From assembly GCA_963706535.1 (NCBI GenBank), contig CAVPMU010000015.1:1-64000 (forward strand): a stretch of 64,000 nucleotides of DNA, read 5' to 3'. The translations under genes and the position numbers were made by a program. Positions 1 to 7,488 of the stretch are shown piece by piece; position 1 is the first letter of the stretch, and the number at the start of each line of letters is the position of its first letter. A model generated the notes under the pieces. The model searched no databases. It saw nothing but the letters and a program-made list of their open reading frames with translations, and was not told the origin of the DNA. The stretch is from RPQJ01 sp963706535. Lineage in GTDB: Bacteria > Pseudomonadota > Gammaproteobacteria > Steroidobacterales > Steroidobacteraceae.

Positions 1-115
1 GTGATGCTGAATCCAGTGATGTCCATTGAAGTCTGTTGATGTGCCTATGATAAAAGTAAATAAAGGGATTTTTTCTACTGAGTGATTTGGTGATACAGTC
101 GAAGCCATTCGTTTT

Positions 116-176
116 TATGTCCAAGTTTTGCTCCAAGTAGATGGGCTCTTGTCTTTCATCCTTCTACTTGGACATA
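116..176. repeat. inverted/direct repeats ahead of the integrase
   Basis: TATGTCCAAGT at 116-126 is repeated exactly in inverted orientation at 166-176. A second copy of the core (TCCAAGTAG, 132-140) pairs exactly with 164-172. So TCCAAGT occurs twice direct and once inverted within 61 bp, and the last copy ends two bases before the integrase ribosome binding site. This could be integrase arm-binding sites, an operator, or a hairpin that masks the start of the integrase. The pairing is seen directly; the role is inference. Confidence 0.55.
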
Positions 177-187
177 CGGAGGATGAA

Positions 188-1393
188 ATGACACTGACAG
201 ACACTGCGCTCAAGGCACTCAAGCCCAGAGACAAGACTTATACAGTCACCGACGACCGGGGACTGTATGTGGAGGTCTTCCCGACCGGAGGCGTCGTCTG
301 GCGCTACCGCTACCGGCTGAATGGCAAGTACGAGAAGCTGACGCTCGGCAAGTACCCGGCCCTCACCCTGAAGAACGCCCGCCTAAAGCGGGACGAGGCG
401 GCCCATCAAGTGGCGATGGGAGAGTCGCCAGCAAAGAAGAAACAGCAGGAGAAAGTGGCAGGCGCAGAAGACGCCACCGTGGCCGACTTCGCCGAACGCT
501 TCTTCAAGGACATCCAGTCACGCGACCGCAAGGACGTGACCATGCCGCGCCGCTACCTGGAAAAGGACATCCTGCCGCATATCGGCAGCAAGCCGATCCG
601 GGACATCACCGCCGAGGACGTACGCAGCGTCATCTGGCGCAAGAAGGAACAAGGCTTCGATGCCGCCGCCGGCCAGGTGCGCGGCCTGCTCAAGCGCATG
701 TTCGACTACGCGCTCACCTGCGGCCTGATCCAGGCCAACCCGGTCATGGCCCTGCCCATGCGGCACGTCTACCGCGCCGCCGCCCGCGACCGGGCGCTGA
801 CGCCGGACGAAATCCGGCAGTTCCTGCGCGCCATGCAGGCCTCCAACATCCGTCGCCAGTTCAAGATCGCCTTCCAGTTGATCCTGATGACCCTGGTGCG
901 CAAGTCCGAACTGATGCTGGCGCAGTGGAAGGACGTGCATCTGGACGAAGGCGAATGGCACATCCCGGTCGAAAATTCCAAGACCGGCAAGCCGTACATC
1001 GTCTACCTGTCCACCCAGGCGCAGACCCTGTTCAAGGAACTCAAGCCGCTCGCCAGCAGCAGCGTCTGGGTGTTGCCGGGCCGTGGCACTTTGGCCAAGC
1101 CCTTCGCCAACAATGCGCTGAACCAAGCGCTGAAGGTGTCATTGCAGGGACAGGAGATCCCCGCCTTCACCATCCACGACCTGCGGCGCACCGCATCGAC
1201 GTTGCTGCACGAACAGGGCTGGCCTTCGGATGTGGTGGAAAAGGCGCTGAACCATACCATCGGCGGCGTGCGTGGCGTCTACAACCGCGCCGAGTACGCC
1301 GAACAGCGGCGGGAGATGTTGCAGGCGTGGTCGGACTATATCGACAGGCTGGCTCCGTCGGGGAATCTGGTGATCGGTGCTGGTTTGGCGTGA
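188..1393 (+). CDS. P4-type tyrosine integrase (DUF4102 arm-binding domain)
   Basis: Site-specific recombinase expected to integrate and excise the island that follows. The N-terminus (LTDTALKALKPRDK, then GLYVEVFPTGG and YRLNGKYEKLTLGKYP) is the DUF4102 arm-type DNA-binding domain of P4-like integrases. A core-binding domain follows, then the catalytic domain with an Arg in LVRKSEL, HDLRR for the HxxR pair, and NHTIGGVRGVYNRAEY carrying the last His and the nucleophilic Tyr. The length of 401 aa is normal for the family. I chose ATG 188 over the in-frame ATG 128 because GGAGG at 178-182 sits five bases before it and residue 2 onward matches the family start. No tRNA gene or attachment core is recognisable in the 127 bases upstream. 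Confidence 0.93.
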   Translation: MTLTDTALKALKPRDKTYTVTDDRGLYVEVFPTGGVVWRYRYRLNGKYEKLTLGKYPALTLKNARLKRDEAAHQVAMGESPAKKKQQEKVAGAEDATVADFAERFFKDIQSRDRKDVTMPRRYLEKDILPHIGSKPIRDITAEDVRSVIWRKKEQGFDAAAGQVRGLLKRMFDYALTCGLIQANPVMALPMRHVYRAAARDRALTPDEIRQFLRAMQASNIRRQFKIAFQLILMTLVRKSELMLAQWKDVHLDEGEWHIPVENSKTGKPYIVYLSTQAQTLFKELKPLASSSVWVLPGRGTLAKPFANNALNQALKVSLQGQEIPAFTIHDLRRTASTLLHEQGWPSDVVEKALNHTIGGVRGVYNRAEYAEQRREMLQAWSDYIDRLAPSGNLVIGAGLA

Positions 1394-1427
1394 TGGTGGC
1401 CTTTTCCTTTTCCGGGTAGGGCCGTTG

Positions 1428-1482
1428 TCCCTTGGGCACCATTCCCTTATCGATTTTCCCTTTGTCCGATGAGTCTTCCCTT
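1428..1482. repeat. four TCCCTT direct repeats after the integrase
   Basis: TCCCTT occurs at 1428-1433, 1443-1448, 1457-1462 and 1477-1482, and two copies extend to TTCCCTTA (1442-1449 and 1476-1483). The spacings of 15, 14 and 20 bases resemble integrase or excisionase binding-site arrays. The 154-base gap between the integrase and the next gene holds nothing else I recognise. The function is inference. Confidence 0.35.
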
Positions 1483-1547
1483 ACGCCAGAGAGTCTTCAA
1501 CTGCGCATAACGCAGATTCTGTGACATGAAGAGCTCGGCTTTCTGCC

Positions 1548-1796
1548 TTAACGCTGCTTGTTGGCTTGGGAAAGAACCGAGGCTGCCAGTTCTTTTGTGT
1601 TGTTGGCGTAGCGGTCACTGGCCAGCACACGGGCGGCCACGTCTTCCATTTTCGCCCCGGTCTGCTTGTCACCACTACGCTGGGCGAGGGCCGACGCGGC
1701 AAGGCTCTTGGCGATTTGTGACGATCCGTTGTTTTGCAGCGTTTCGGACGCGAGCCTACCGATTCGCGTGGACGTCTGTTTCGTGTTCTTGGACAT
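1548..1796 (-). CDS. small hypothetical protein (about 82 aa)
   Basis: Small soluble protein starting MSKNTKQTSTRIG. It is rich in Ala, Ser, Gln and Lys, with two similar helical stretches (LAAS-AL and LAAS-VL motifs). I recognise the type as a short conserved protein often found with mobile and defence genes, but know no function. ATG 1796 is preferred over the adjacent ATG 1799 because GGAG lies five bases before it. It is the last gene of a three-gene leftward set, starting 17 bases after the stop of the XRE/ImmA regulator, so it is probably co-transcribed with it. No membrane segment or signal peptide is visible. Confidence 0.7.
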   Translation of the reverse strand: MSKNTKQTSTRIGRLASETLQNNGSSQIAKSLAASALAQRSGDKQTGAKMEDVAARVLASDRYANNTKELAASVLSQANKQR

Positions 1797-1812
1797 CATG
1801 GCTCCTTTCACA

Positions 1813-3021
1813 TCAGGATTTGGACGGGGGGCGAAACGGCACCACCTTGTTACCCAGGGCCGGATGGTCATCAGCCGGTTTCTGGGTTGCTTTCAGTCGC
1901 GCAAACTCAACGACATTGGTCTTGCCCTGGAAGTAGCCTTCGGGCAGTCCAGCGAGTGCTTCAATATCCCCCGCAGCCATTCCAATGTGCCTCGGGATGG
2001 CTTCCAAGGGCATGACCTTCTCTTCGACCAGCAGATCAATCGTGCGACGAAGCAGGCGAGGCTGCTCAGGTTTGCGATCACCGTCACCCGGTTCCGATTT
2101 CGCCCCCCAGCGCGCAGAGCGGCGCTTGAAAAGCATCAAGGCCCCATCTTCATCCAGCATCTCGAGTGCCTTCAGGCGCATGATGATCGCTGCGGCAGAC
2201 ACGCCCCACCGGCGCTTCAGCAGTAGCAAATCATCCAACGTCGGTGGTACGCGAACCTCGGTGGCGAAAGTTTCGGCAGGCAGCAAAAAAGCGCCTGCAA
2301 AGTGGTGTGCCTGTTTCTCCATCAGCTTGTGACGAGCGCTGTCCGTCGTGCGCTGAATGTGACGATGCAAAACAAGATGTCCGACCTCATGGGCAAGATC
2401 GAAGCGACTGCGGTATCCATTGTCTTTGTCGGCAGACAGGAGGATGAGCGGGCGACCCAGCACCTCGCTCCAAGCCGAAAGCCCCTCAATCTGCGCGATA
2501 CCGGTTTCTTCCCGGACGAGAATGACGCCAGCGCCTTCCACGGCAAGCGCCAAGTCTTGAATCGCCGAACGGCCCAGACGCCACAGATCCCGGCATTCGC
2601 AGGCAGCTTTCTCGATGTCCTCGGCAGTGATCTCTTCCGGATCGGTGTAATTGCGAGAAGGCAAGTTGACTACGGGGTAGTCAACGTAGTCCATCAATGC
2701 GGTGGCCACGTCCTGTGCCCACTCAAGGCGGGCCTCAAGCATTGCTCGCGCCGCGACGTGTGCAGAAGCGTTGCTGCGGAAAAGCGGCAACGACAGCTTC
2801 GCTCCGGGCGCGCGCGTAAACCATTCCGGCGTGACATTGACCACGCCGGCGAGACGATCGAGTGCATCGCGTTCTGGGGCCTGTGTTCCCGCGCGCCACT
2901 TACTGATAGTCGCAGGCGATACCTCTACCATCGACGCCAGCTGTACTTGGGTCAGGCGACGCGCAGCAAGAATCTGGCCGAGCCGATCCTTCTGGAATCC
3001 TTGTACTCCGCCCCGGCTCAT
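1813..3021 (-). CDS. XRE-family HTH regulator with ImmA/IrrE metallopeptidase domain
   Basis: 402-aa protein. Residues about 11-68 form a Cro/CI-type helix-turn-helix (LGQILAARRLTQVQLASMVE, then SPATISKWRAGTQAPE). Residues about 150-260 form an ImmA/IrrE-type zinc peptidase with HEVGH at 211-215. In this family the peptidase part cleaves a repressor or partner and so relieves repression, as in ICEBs1 ImmA and deinococcal IrrE. Its start overlaps the end of the upstream 218-aa gene by four bases (ATGA), so translation is coupled. It faces away from the type I RM operon and is a reasonable candidate regulator of that operon or of the partner gene. The target is inference; the domains are clear. 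Confidence 0.88.
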   Translation of the reverse strand: MSRGGVQGFQKDRLGQILAARRLTQVQLASMVEVSPATISKWRAGTQAPERDALDRLAGVVNVTPEWFTRAPGAKLSLPLFRSNASAHVAARAMLEARLEWAQDVATALMDYVDYPVVNLPSRNYTDPEEITAEDIEKAACECRDLWRLGRSAIQDLALAVEGAGVILVREETGIAQIEGLSAWSEVLGRPLILLSADKDNGYRSRFDLAHEVGHLVLHRHIQRTTDSARHKLMEKQAHHFAGAFLLPAETFATEVRVPPTLDDLLLLKRRWGVSAAAIIMRLKALEMLDEDGALMLFKRRSARWGAKSEPGDGDRKPEQPRLLRRTIDLLVEEKVMPLEAIPRHIGMAAGDIEALAGLPEGYFQGKTNVVEFARLKATQKPADDHPALGNKVVPFRPPSKS

Positions 3022-3674
3022 GATCCTGTTCCCTCTTTGTCCTGCTGCTTTCCGATGTTCTTCTTCAGCTTCGGCATGGCCAAGTCATCCTGCGCTGTCG
3101 TCGGCTTCTGGTCGTACCGCTTGACGAACAAATCGACAGATTCCCGAAAGAGCCAGCTTTCCATGTTCCGGTCTGGTACCGCAATTTGGATTGAGACAGG
3201 GGTTTCCGGTTGAACGTGCAGCGACCCGGCAAAGCAGGCTACGAGAAAAACAACCGCATCCGATGGCGGCACATAGTCCGAAAACAGTTCTGCTTGAACC
3301 AACGGCTCAATGGCCGCGTTCGCCAAGGACATCTGTTTGCGCGTCTCGCTACGCCGACCGCTATTCCAGACCCCGTACTTGGTGTTGAAGCGCGCCAAGG
3401 TGAAGATTCCCGCCCGGCCGGTGATGATCTGGTTGCCGCGAAGCGGCGATGGAGACGCCCCGCCTACAGCGAGCGCCCGATGAAACGACTCATTCATGTG
3501 GAAGTGGCGCAACTGGCCGACCACACTGGGCAAGTGCCCGTCATCCATTCCTCGTGCTGCGGCATAGGCGCGCTGGGCACCGACCAGCTTGGCTTCTTCG
3601 AGAGCCATGACAAGCTCACGCGGGATGTTCCTCACGAGCAAGTCCTGGATCGTTTCTTGGGTCGGCTGAGTCAT
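3018..3674 (-). CDS. hypothetical partner of the XRE/ImmA protein
   Basis: 218-aa soluble protein of unknown function, first gene of the leftward module. The ATG at 3674 (MTQPTQETIQDLL) has GGAG six bases upstream. In-frame ATGs at 3686 and 3701 lack a comparable site, so I prefer 3674. The middle is mixed alpha/beta and the C-terminal 35 residues are charged (KLKKNIGKQQDKEG), probably disordered. The four-base overlap with the following XRE/ImmA gene suggests the two proteins act together, for example as peptidase and substrate or as a toxin-antitoxin-like pair. I do not recognise a named domain. Confidence 0.75.
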   Translation of the reverse strand: MTQPTQETIQDLLVRNIPRELVMALEEAKLVGAQRAYAAARGMDDGHLPSVVGQLRHFHMNESFHRALAVGGASPSPLRGNQIITGRAGIFTLARFNTKYGVWNSGRRSETRKQMSLANAAIEPLVQAELFSDYVPPSDAVVFLVACFAGSLHVQPETPVSIQIAVPDRNMESWLFRESVDLFVKRYDQKPTTAQDDLAMPKLKKNIGKQQDKEGTGS

Positions 3675-3863
3675 TGGCAACTCCATAGGCGGATTTCGCA
3701 TACATGGATTCTACATCAAAAAACTTTCGCTTAGAAGGTGTTCTCTGACGCCACCTGTCGGATAACCACCTCAGCCGAAGCTCTGCCACTGGTCTGACCT
3801 ACCGCTATATGAGAGAATTGGCAGGACTTGGCAATCATATTTCAACGTCGGCAAGGGTAGGCA
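3675..3863. promoter_or_regulatory. divergent control region between the XRE/ImmA module and the hsd operon
   Basis: This 189-base gap separates two divergent transcription units and so should hold both promoters. For the leftward unit a TAGAAT -10 candidate lies on the minus strand at 3713-3708, without a convincing -35. Rightward, two TTGGCA repeats (at 3819 and 3829) precede an AT-rich CATATTT, and AGGG is placed before ATG 3864. An imperfect dyad AGGTG...CACCT (3734-3754) could be an operator. The positions are seen; the assignments are tentative. Confidence 0.4.
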
Positions 3864-4067
3864 ATGACAGACGCAGAAGACGAAATCCTGACGCTGGATG
3901 AAGTCGCGGCCTACCTGAAGGCAGGCAAGCGCACGGTCTACCGGCTCGCGGCGGACAAGAAGATTCCGGCGTTCAAGCTCGGCGGCACTTGGCGGTTCCG
4001 CAAGGCCGACCTTGAGCAGTGGATTGCGCAGCAAACAACAGGCGGCCAACGCGGGGGGGAGGCATGA
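3864..4067 (+). CDS. excisionase/AlpA-like MerR-type HTH protein
   Basis: 67-aa DNA-binding protein of the HTH_17 excisionase family. LTLDEVAAYLKAGKRTVYRLAA is the winged helix-turn-helix, followed by IPAFKLGGTWRFRKADLEQWI, the classic end of this family. Its stop overlaps the hsdM start by four bases, so it is the first gene of the type I RM operon. Such proteins bind DNA as excision directionality factors or as small transcription regulators. Given the integrase at 188 it could serve excision; given its operon position it could autoregulate hsd expression. The family is certain, the role open. Confidence 0.88.
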   Translation: MTDAEDEILTLDEVAAYLKAGKRTVYRLAADKKIPAFKLGGTWRFRKADLEQWIAQQTTGGQRGGEA

Positions 4068-6457
4068 CAAAACACCAAGACCAAAGCCAGATCAAGTGGG
4101 TCGCCGACTTCATCTGGAACATCGCCGACGACCGCCTGCGCGACGTCTATGTGCGCGGCAAGTACCGCGACGTGATCCTGCCGTTCACCGTGCTGCGCCG
4201 CTTGGACGCCGTGCTGGAGGCGACCAAGCAGGACGTTCTGGATCGCAAGAAATTCCTCGACGCGCACAACGTGGCCGAGCAGGACGGCGCGCTGCGCATG
4301 TCGGCAGGCCAAGCCTTCTACAACGTCTCCGACTTCACCCTCGCCAAGCTCAAGGCCAGCGCCGCTGGGCAACGCCTGCGCGATGACTTCATCGCCTACC
4401 TCGACGGCTTCTCGCCCAACGTGCAGGAAATTCTCACCAAGTTCAACTTCCGCAACCAGATCCAGAAGCTCGTTGATGCCCACGTCCTCGGCTACTTGAT
4501 CGAGGACTTCCTCGACCCGGAGGTCAACCTCTCGCCGCTGCCGGTGAAGGATGCCGACGGGCGCGTCAAGCTGCCGCCGCTGGACAACCACGGCATGGGC
4601 ACGGTGTTCGAGGAGCTGATCCGCCGCTTCAACGAGGAGAACAACGAGGAAGCGGGCGAGCACTTCACGCCGCGCGACGTGGTCAAGCTCATGGCCAAGC
4701 TGCTGTTCCTGCCCGTGGCCGAGCGCATCCAGTCAGGCACCTATCTGCTCTACGACGGTTCCTGCGGCACCGGCGGCATGCTCACCGTGGCCGAGGAAAC
4801 CTTACAGGAACTGGCCGACGACCACGGCAAGGAAGTCTCTATCCACCTCTACGGGCAGGAAATCAGCGACGAAACCTACGCCATCTGCAAAGCCGATCTG
4901 CTGCTCAAGGGCGAAGGCGGCGCGGCGGAGAACATCGTCGGCGGCGCAGACAAATCCACGCTGTCGGCCGACCAGTTCCGCAGCCGCGAATTCGACTTCA
5001 TGATTTCCAACCCGCCCTACGGCAAGAGTTGGAAGACCGATCTGGAGCGCATGGGCGGCAAGCAGGGCTTCAACGACCCGCGCTTCATCGTCAGCCACGG
5101 CGACAACCCCGAACTCAAGCTCATCACCCGCTCCAGCGACGGCCAGCTCATGTTCCTCGTGAACAAGCTGTCCAAGATGAAGCGCAACGCGCCCACCGAC
5201 GGCGTGGGCAGCCGCATCGCCCTCGTCCACAACGGCTCGGCGCTGTTCACCGGCGACGCCGGGCAAGGCGAAAGCAACATCCGCCGCTGGGTGCTGGAGA
5301 ACGACTGGCTGGAAGCCATCATCGCCCTGCCGCTCAACATCTTCTACAACACCGGCATCGCCACCTACATCTGGGTGCTGGCCAACCGCAAGGCCACCGC
5401 GCGCCGTGGCAAGGTGCAGTTGATCGATGCGAGTGGGTGGTTCCAGCCGCTGCGCCGCAACCTCGGCAAGAAAAACTGCGAGCTGGCGGAGGCCGACATC
5501 CAGCGCATCCTCGACCTCTACTTGGGCGAAGCGCAGGAGACCTCGCAGTCCAAATGGTTCGACACACAGGACTTTGGCTACTGGAAGATCACCGTCGAAC
5601 GCCCGCTGCGCCTGAAAAGCCAGTTGAAGCCCGCCGCCATCGAAACCCTGCGCTTCGCGTCGGGTGACGAAGCCCTGCGCGCGGAGATTTACGCAATGCA
5701 CGGCGACAAACTCTACACCGACTTCGCCAAGCTGAAGCCTGAAATCGAGGCGTGGCTTAAAGGTGATGATAGCGGCGACGGTGATGATGCGGCGGACAGC
5801 AACGACGAGGATGGCGAGGACAGCGCACCCGAGAAGAAGGCAGTGCCGGAAAAGCGCCGCAAGAAGCTGCTCGACGCTGCCACATGGCTGCGCGACAAGG
5901 CGCTGCTCGATCTGGCGCTGTTTGCGCAGCAGGACTTGGGTGACGCCGTGTTCGACGACCACAACGTGTTCCGCGAACGGTTCGAAGCGGCAATGAAAGC
6001 GCACGGCCAGAAGCTCGGTGCTGCAGACAAGAAGGTCATCTTCAAGGCCGTGAGCTGGCGCGACGAAACGGCCCCACCGGTGATCGCCAAACGCAGCAAG
6101 CTGAAAAAAGGCGACTACTTTGAGCCTGGCTTCGACGGCGCGTATCTGCAAACGGTGGGCAACGACCGCTTCATGGTCGAGTACGAACCAGACACCGACC
6201 TGCGCGACACCGAGCAGGTGCCGCTGAAGGAACCGGGCGGCATAGAGGCGTTCTTCCGGCGCGAAGTTCTGCCGCACGCCAGCGATGCGTGGGTGGACGT
6301 CGAGAAGACGCAGATCGGCTACGAAATCTCCTTCGCCCGCTATTTCTACAAGCCCGCGCCACTGCGCTCGCTGGCGGAAATCCGCGCCGACATCTTGAAA
6401 CTGGAGCAGCAAACCGAGGGCTTGCTGCACAAGATCGTGGGAGGCGTCCCGGCATGA
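4064..6457 (+). CDS. hsdM: type I restriction-modification methyltransferase subunit HsdM
   Basis: DNA adenine methyltransferase subunit of a type I RM complex, which uses AdoMet and takes its target from HsdS. The N-terminal HsdM_N helical domain (WNIADDRLRDVYVRGKYRDV) is followed by the SAM-binding motif DGSCGTGG near residue 232 and the catalytic NPPY near residues 316-319. The protein is 797 aa, longer than the classic 500-550 aa HsdM, with an acidic low-complexity linker around residues 565-590 followed by a C-terminal extension seen in many long HsdM variants. ATG 4064 is chosen because GGGGGGAGG precedes it and it forms an ATGA overlap with the upstream HTH gene; the in-frame ATG at 4019 adds 15 non-homologous residues. 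Confidence 0.95.
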   Translation: MTKHQDQSQIKWVADFIWNIADDRLRDVYVRGKYRDVILPFTVLRRLDAVLEATKQDVLDRKKFLDAHNVAEQDGALRMSAGQAFYNVSDFTLAKLKASAAGQRLRDDFIAYLDGFSPNVQEILTKFNFRNQIQKLVDAHVLGYLIEDFLDPEVNLSPLPVKDADGRVKLPPLDNHGMGTVFEELIRRFNEENNEEAGEHFTPRDVVKLMAKLLFLPVAERIQSGTYLLYDGSCGTGGMLTVAEETLQELADDHGKEVSIHLYGQEISDETYAICKADLLLKGEGGAAENIVGGADKSTLSADQFRSREFDFMISNPPYGKSWKTDLERMGGKQGFNDPRFIVSHGDNPELKLITRSSDGQLMFLVNKLSKMKRNAPTDGVGSRIALVHNGSALFTGDAGQGESNIRRWVLENDWLEAIIALPLNIFYNTGIATYIWVLANRKATARRGKVQLIDASGWFQPLRRNLGKKNCELAEADIQRILDLYLGEAQETSQSKWFDTQDFGYWKITVERPLRLKSQLKPAAIETLRFASGDEALRAEIYAMHGDKLYTDFAKLKPEIEAWLKGDDSGDGDDAADSNDEDGEDSAPEKKAVPEKRRKKLLDAATWLRDKALLDLALFAQQDLGDAVFDDHNVFRERFEAAMKAHGQKLGAADKKVIFKAVSWRDETAPPVIAKRSKLKKGDYFEPGFDGAYLQTVGNDRFMVEYEPDTDLRDTEQVPLKEPGGIEAFFRREVLPHASDAWVDVEKTQIGYEISFARYFYKPAPLRSLAEIRADILKLEQQTEGLLHKIVGGVPA

Positions 6458-7488
6458 GCCAGCGCACCGACCTTCTGGCGTCCATCGCCAACACCATTCA
6501 GGACTATCGGGGCGGTTCGCTCCCGCAGCCCATCCCCGCCCACGTTGAGCGGTGGGTGCAGCAGTTCGACGCTGCCGTGCAGTTGCCAATCCTGCAAGAG
6601 ATCGACCACGTCCTGAAGAACATCTACTTCTCGAAGGAGAAGGTGTCCAAGTTCATCCGTGGCGCGATGCGCACCCAGAAGCTCACCGGCGAAAAGCCCG
6701 ATAGGTTCTGGCGATCCGCCAACTTCCTCGACATTCAAGGTGGCGGCAGCAGCCAGACCGACATGCTCGCCCTGTTCTCCGAGCAACTGGAGGACGAGCA
6801 TGGATTCGGCATCGACGACTGCGGGCAAGGCGACGAGGTCTTCATCTATCTGGATGACGGCATCTTCACCGGCAACCGCGTGCGGCGCGATCTGGAGAAT
6901 TGGATTCGTGACCATGCGCCCGCGCAAGCGAAGGTGCATGTGATCTGCATCGCAGAGCACAGCGGCGGGCGGTATTACGCGAACACCAAGATTCAGGAAG
7001 TCAACAGGGCTTCGGGAAAGAATGTTGACATCACTTGGTGGCACGCCATCGTGCTGGAGGACAGAAAAGCCTGCAGTGCAACATCGGATGTACTGCGCCC
7101 AACGGCAATCCCGAACGATCCAGCGGTGCAAGCCTACGTGGCGACCATGCGGTATCAGCCTACGCTCAGAGCCGCTGGCAACCCCGGTACAGCAAACCTG
7201 TTCTCCAGCGACGTGGCCAAGATTCTGCTGGAGCAGGAGTTCCTGAAGGCCGGTGTCCGCATTCGCCAGATTTGCCCCAACCTCGGCGACACCCAGCGCC
7301 CGCTGGGCCACATGACGCTGGAAACGCTGGGCTTCGGCTCACTCATCGTCACTTACCGCAACTGCCCCAACAACGCGCCGCTGGCGTTCTGGGTGGATGC
7401 GCCGTGGTATCCGCTGTTCCCGCGCACCACCAACATGCAGACGGCGGTGAGAAGGATGTTCGCCGACCTGACGGGGGGCGATCTCTGA
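6454..7488 (+). CDS. phosphoribosyltransferase-like protein (PRTase-CE type)
   Basis: 344-aa protein inserted between hsdM and hsdS, overlapping both by 1-4 bases. The helical N-terminal half (HVLKNIYFSKEKVSKFIRGA) is followed by GGGSSQTDML (about 97-105) and a phosphoribosyltransferase-like PRPP loop, FIYLDDGIFTGNR at about 130-142, with the two acidic residues and TG of the family. I recognise this as resembling the PRTase-CE family, which computational surveys link to biological-conflict systems. Whether it transfers a phosphoribosyl group, acts on a nucleotide signal or only binds one is unknown. The placement implies co-expression with the RM enzyme. Start ATG 6454 forms ATGA with the hsdM stop. 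Confidence 0.72.
   Translation: MSQRTDLLASIANTIQDYRGGSLPQPIPAHVERWVQQFDAAVQLPILQEIDHVLKNIYFSKEKVSKFIRGAMRTQKLTGEKPDRFWRSANFLDIQGGGSSQTDMLALFSEQLEDEHGFGIDDCGQGDEVFIYLDDGIFTGNRVRRDLENWIRDHAPAQAKVHVICIAEHSGGRYYANTKIQEVNRASGKNVDITWWHAIVLEDRKACSATSDVLRPTAIPNDPAVQAYVATMRYQPTLRAAGNPGTANLFSSDVAKILLEQEFLKAGVRIRQICPNLGDTQRPLGHMTLETLGFGSLIVTYRNCPNNAPLAFWVDAPWYPLFPRTTNMQTAVRRMFADLTGGDL

Noticed and set aside
1..127. tRNA or tmRNA 3' end as integration site
   Set aside because: No cloverleaf, no GTTCRANNC T-loop motif and no CCA end could be found in these bases.
1481..1702. 73-codon leftward frame starting MPRRPSPSVV
   Set aside because: It overlaps the better-supported 1548-1796 gene in another frame, has no ribosome site and reads as Arg/Pro/Trp-rich shadow sequence.
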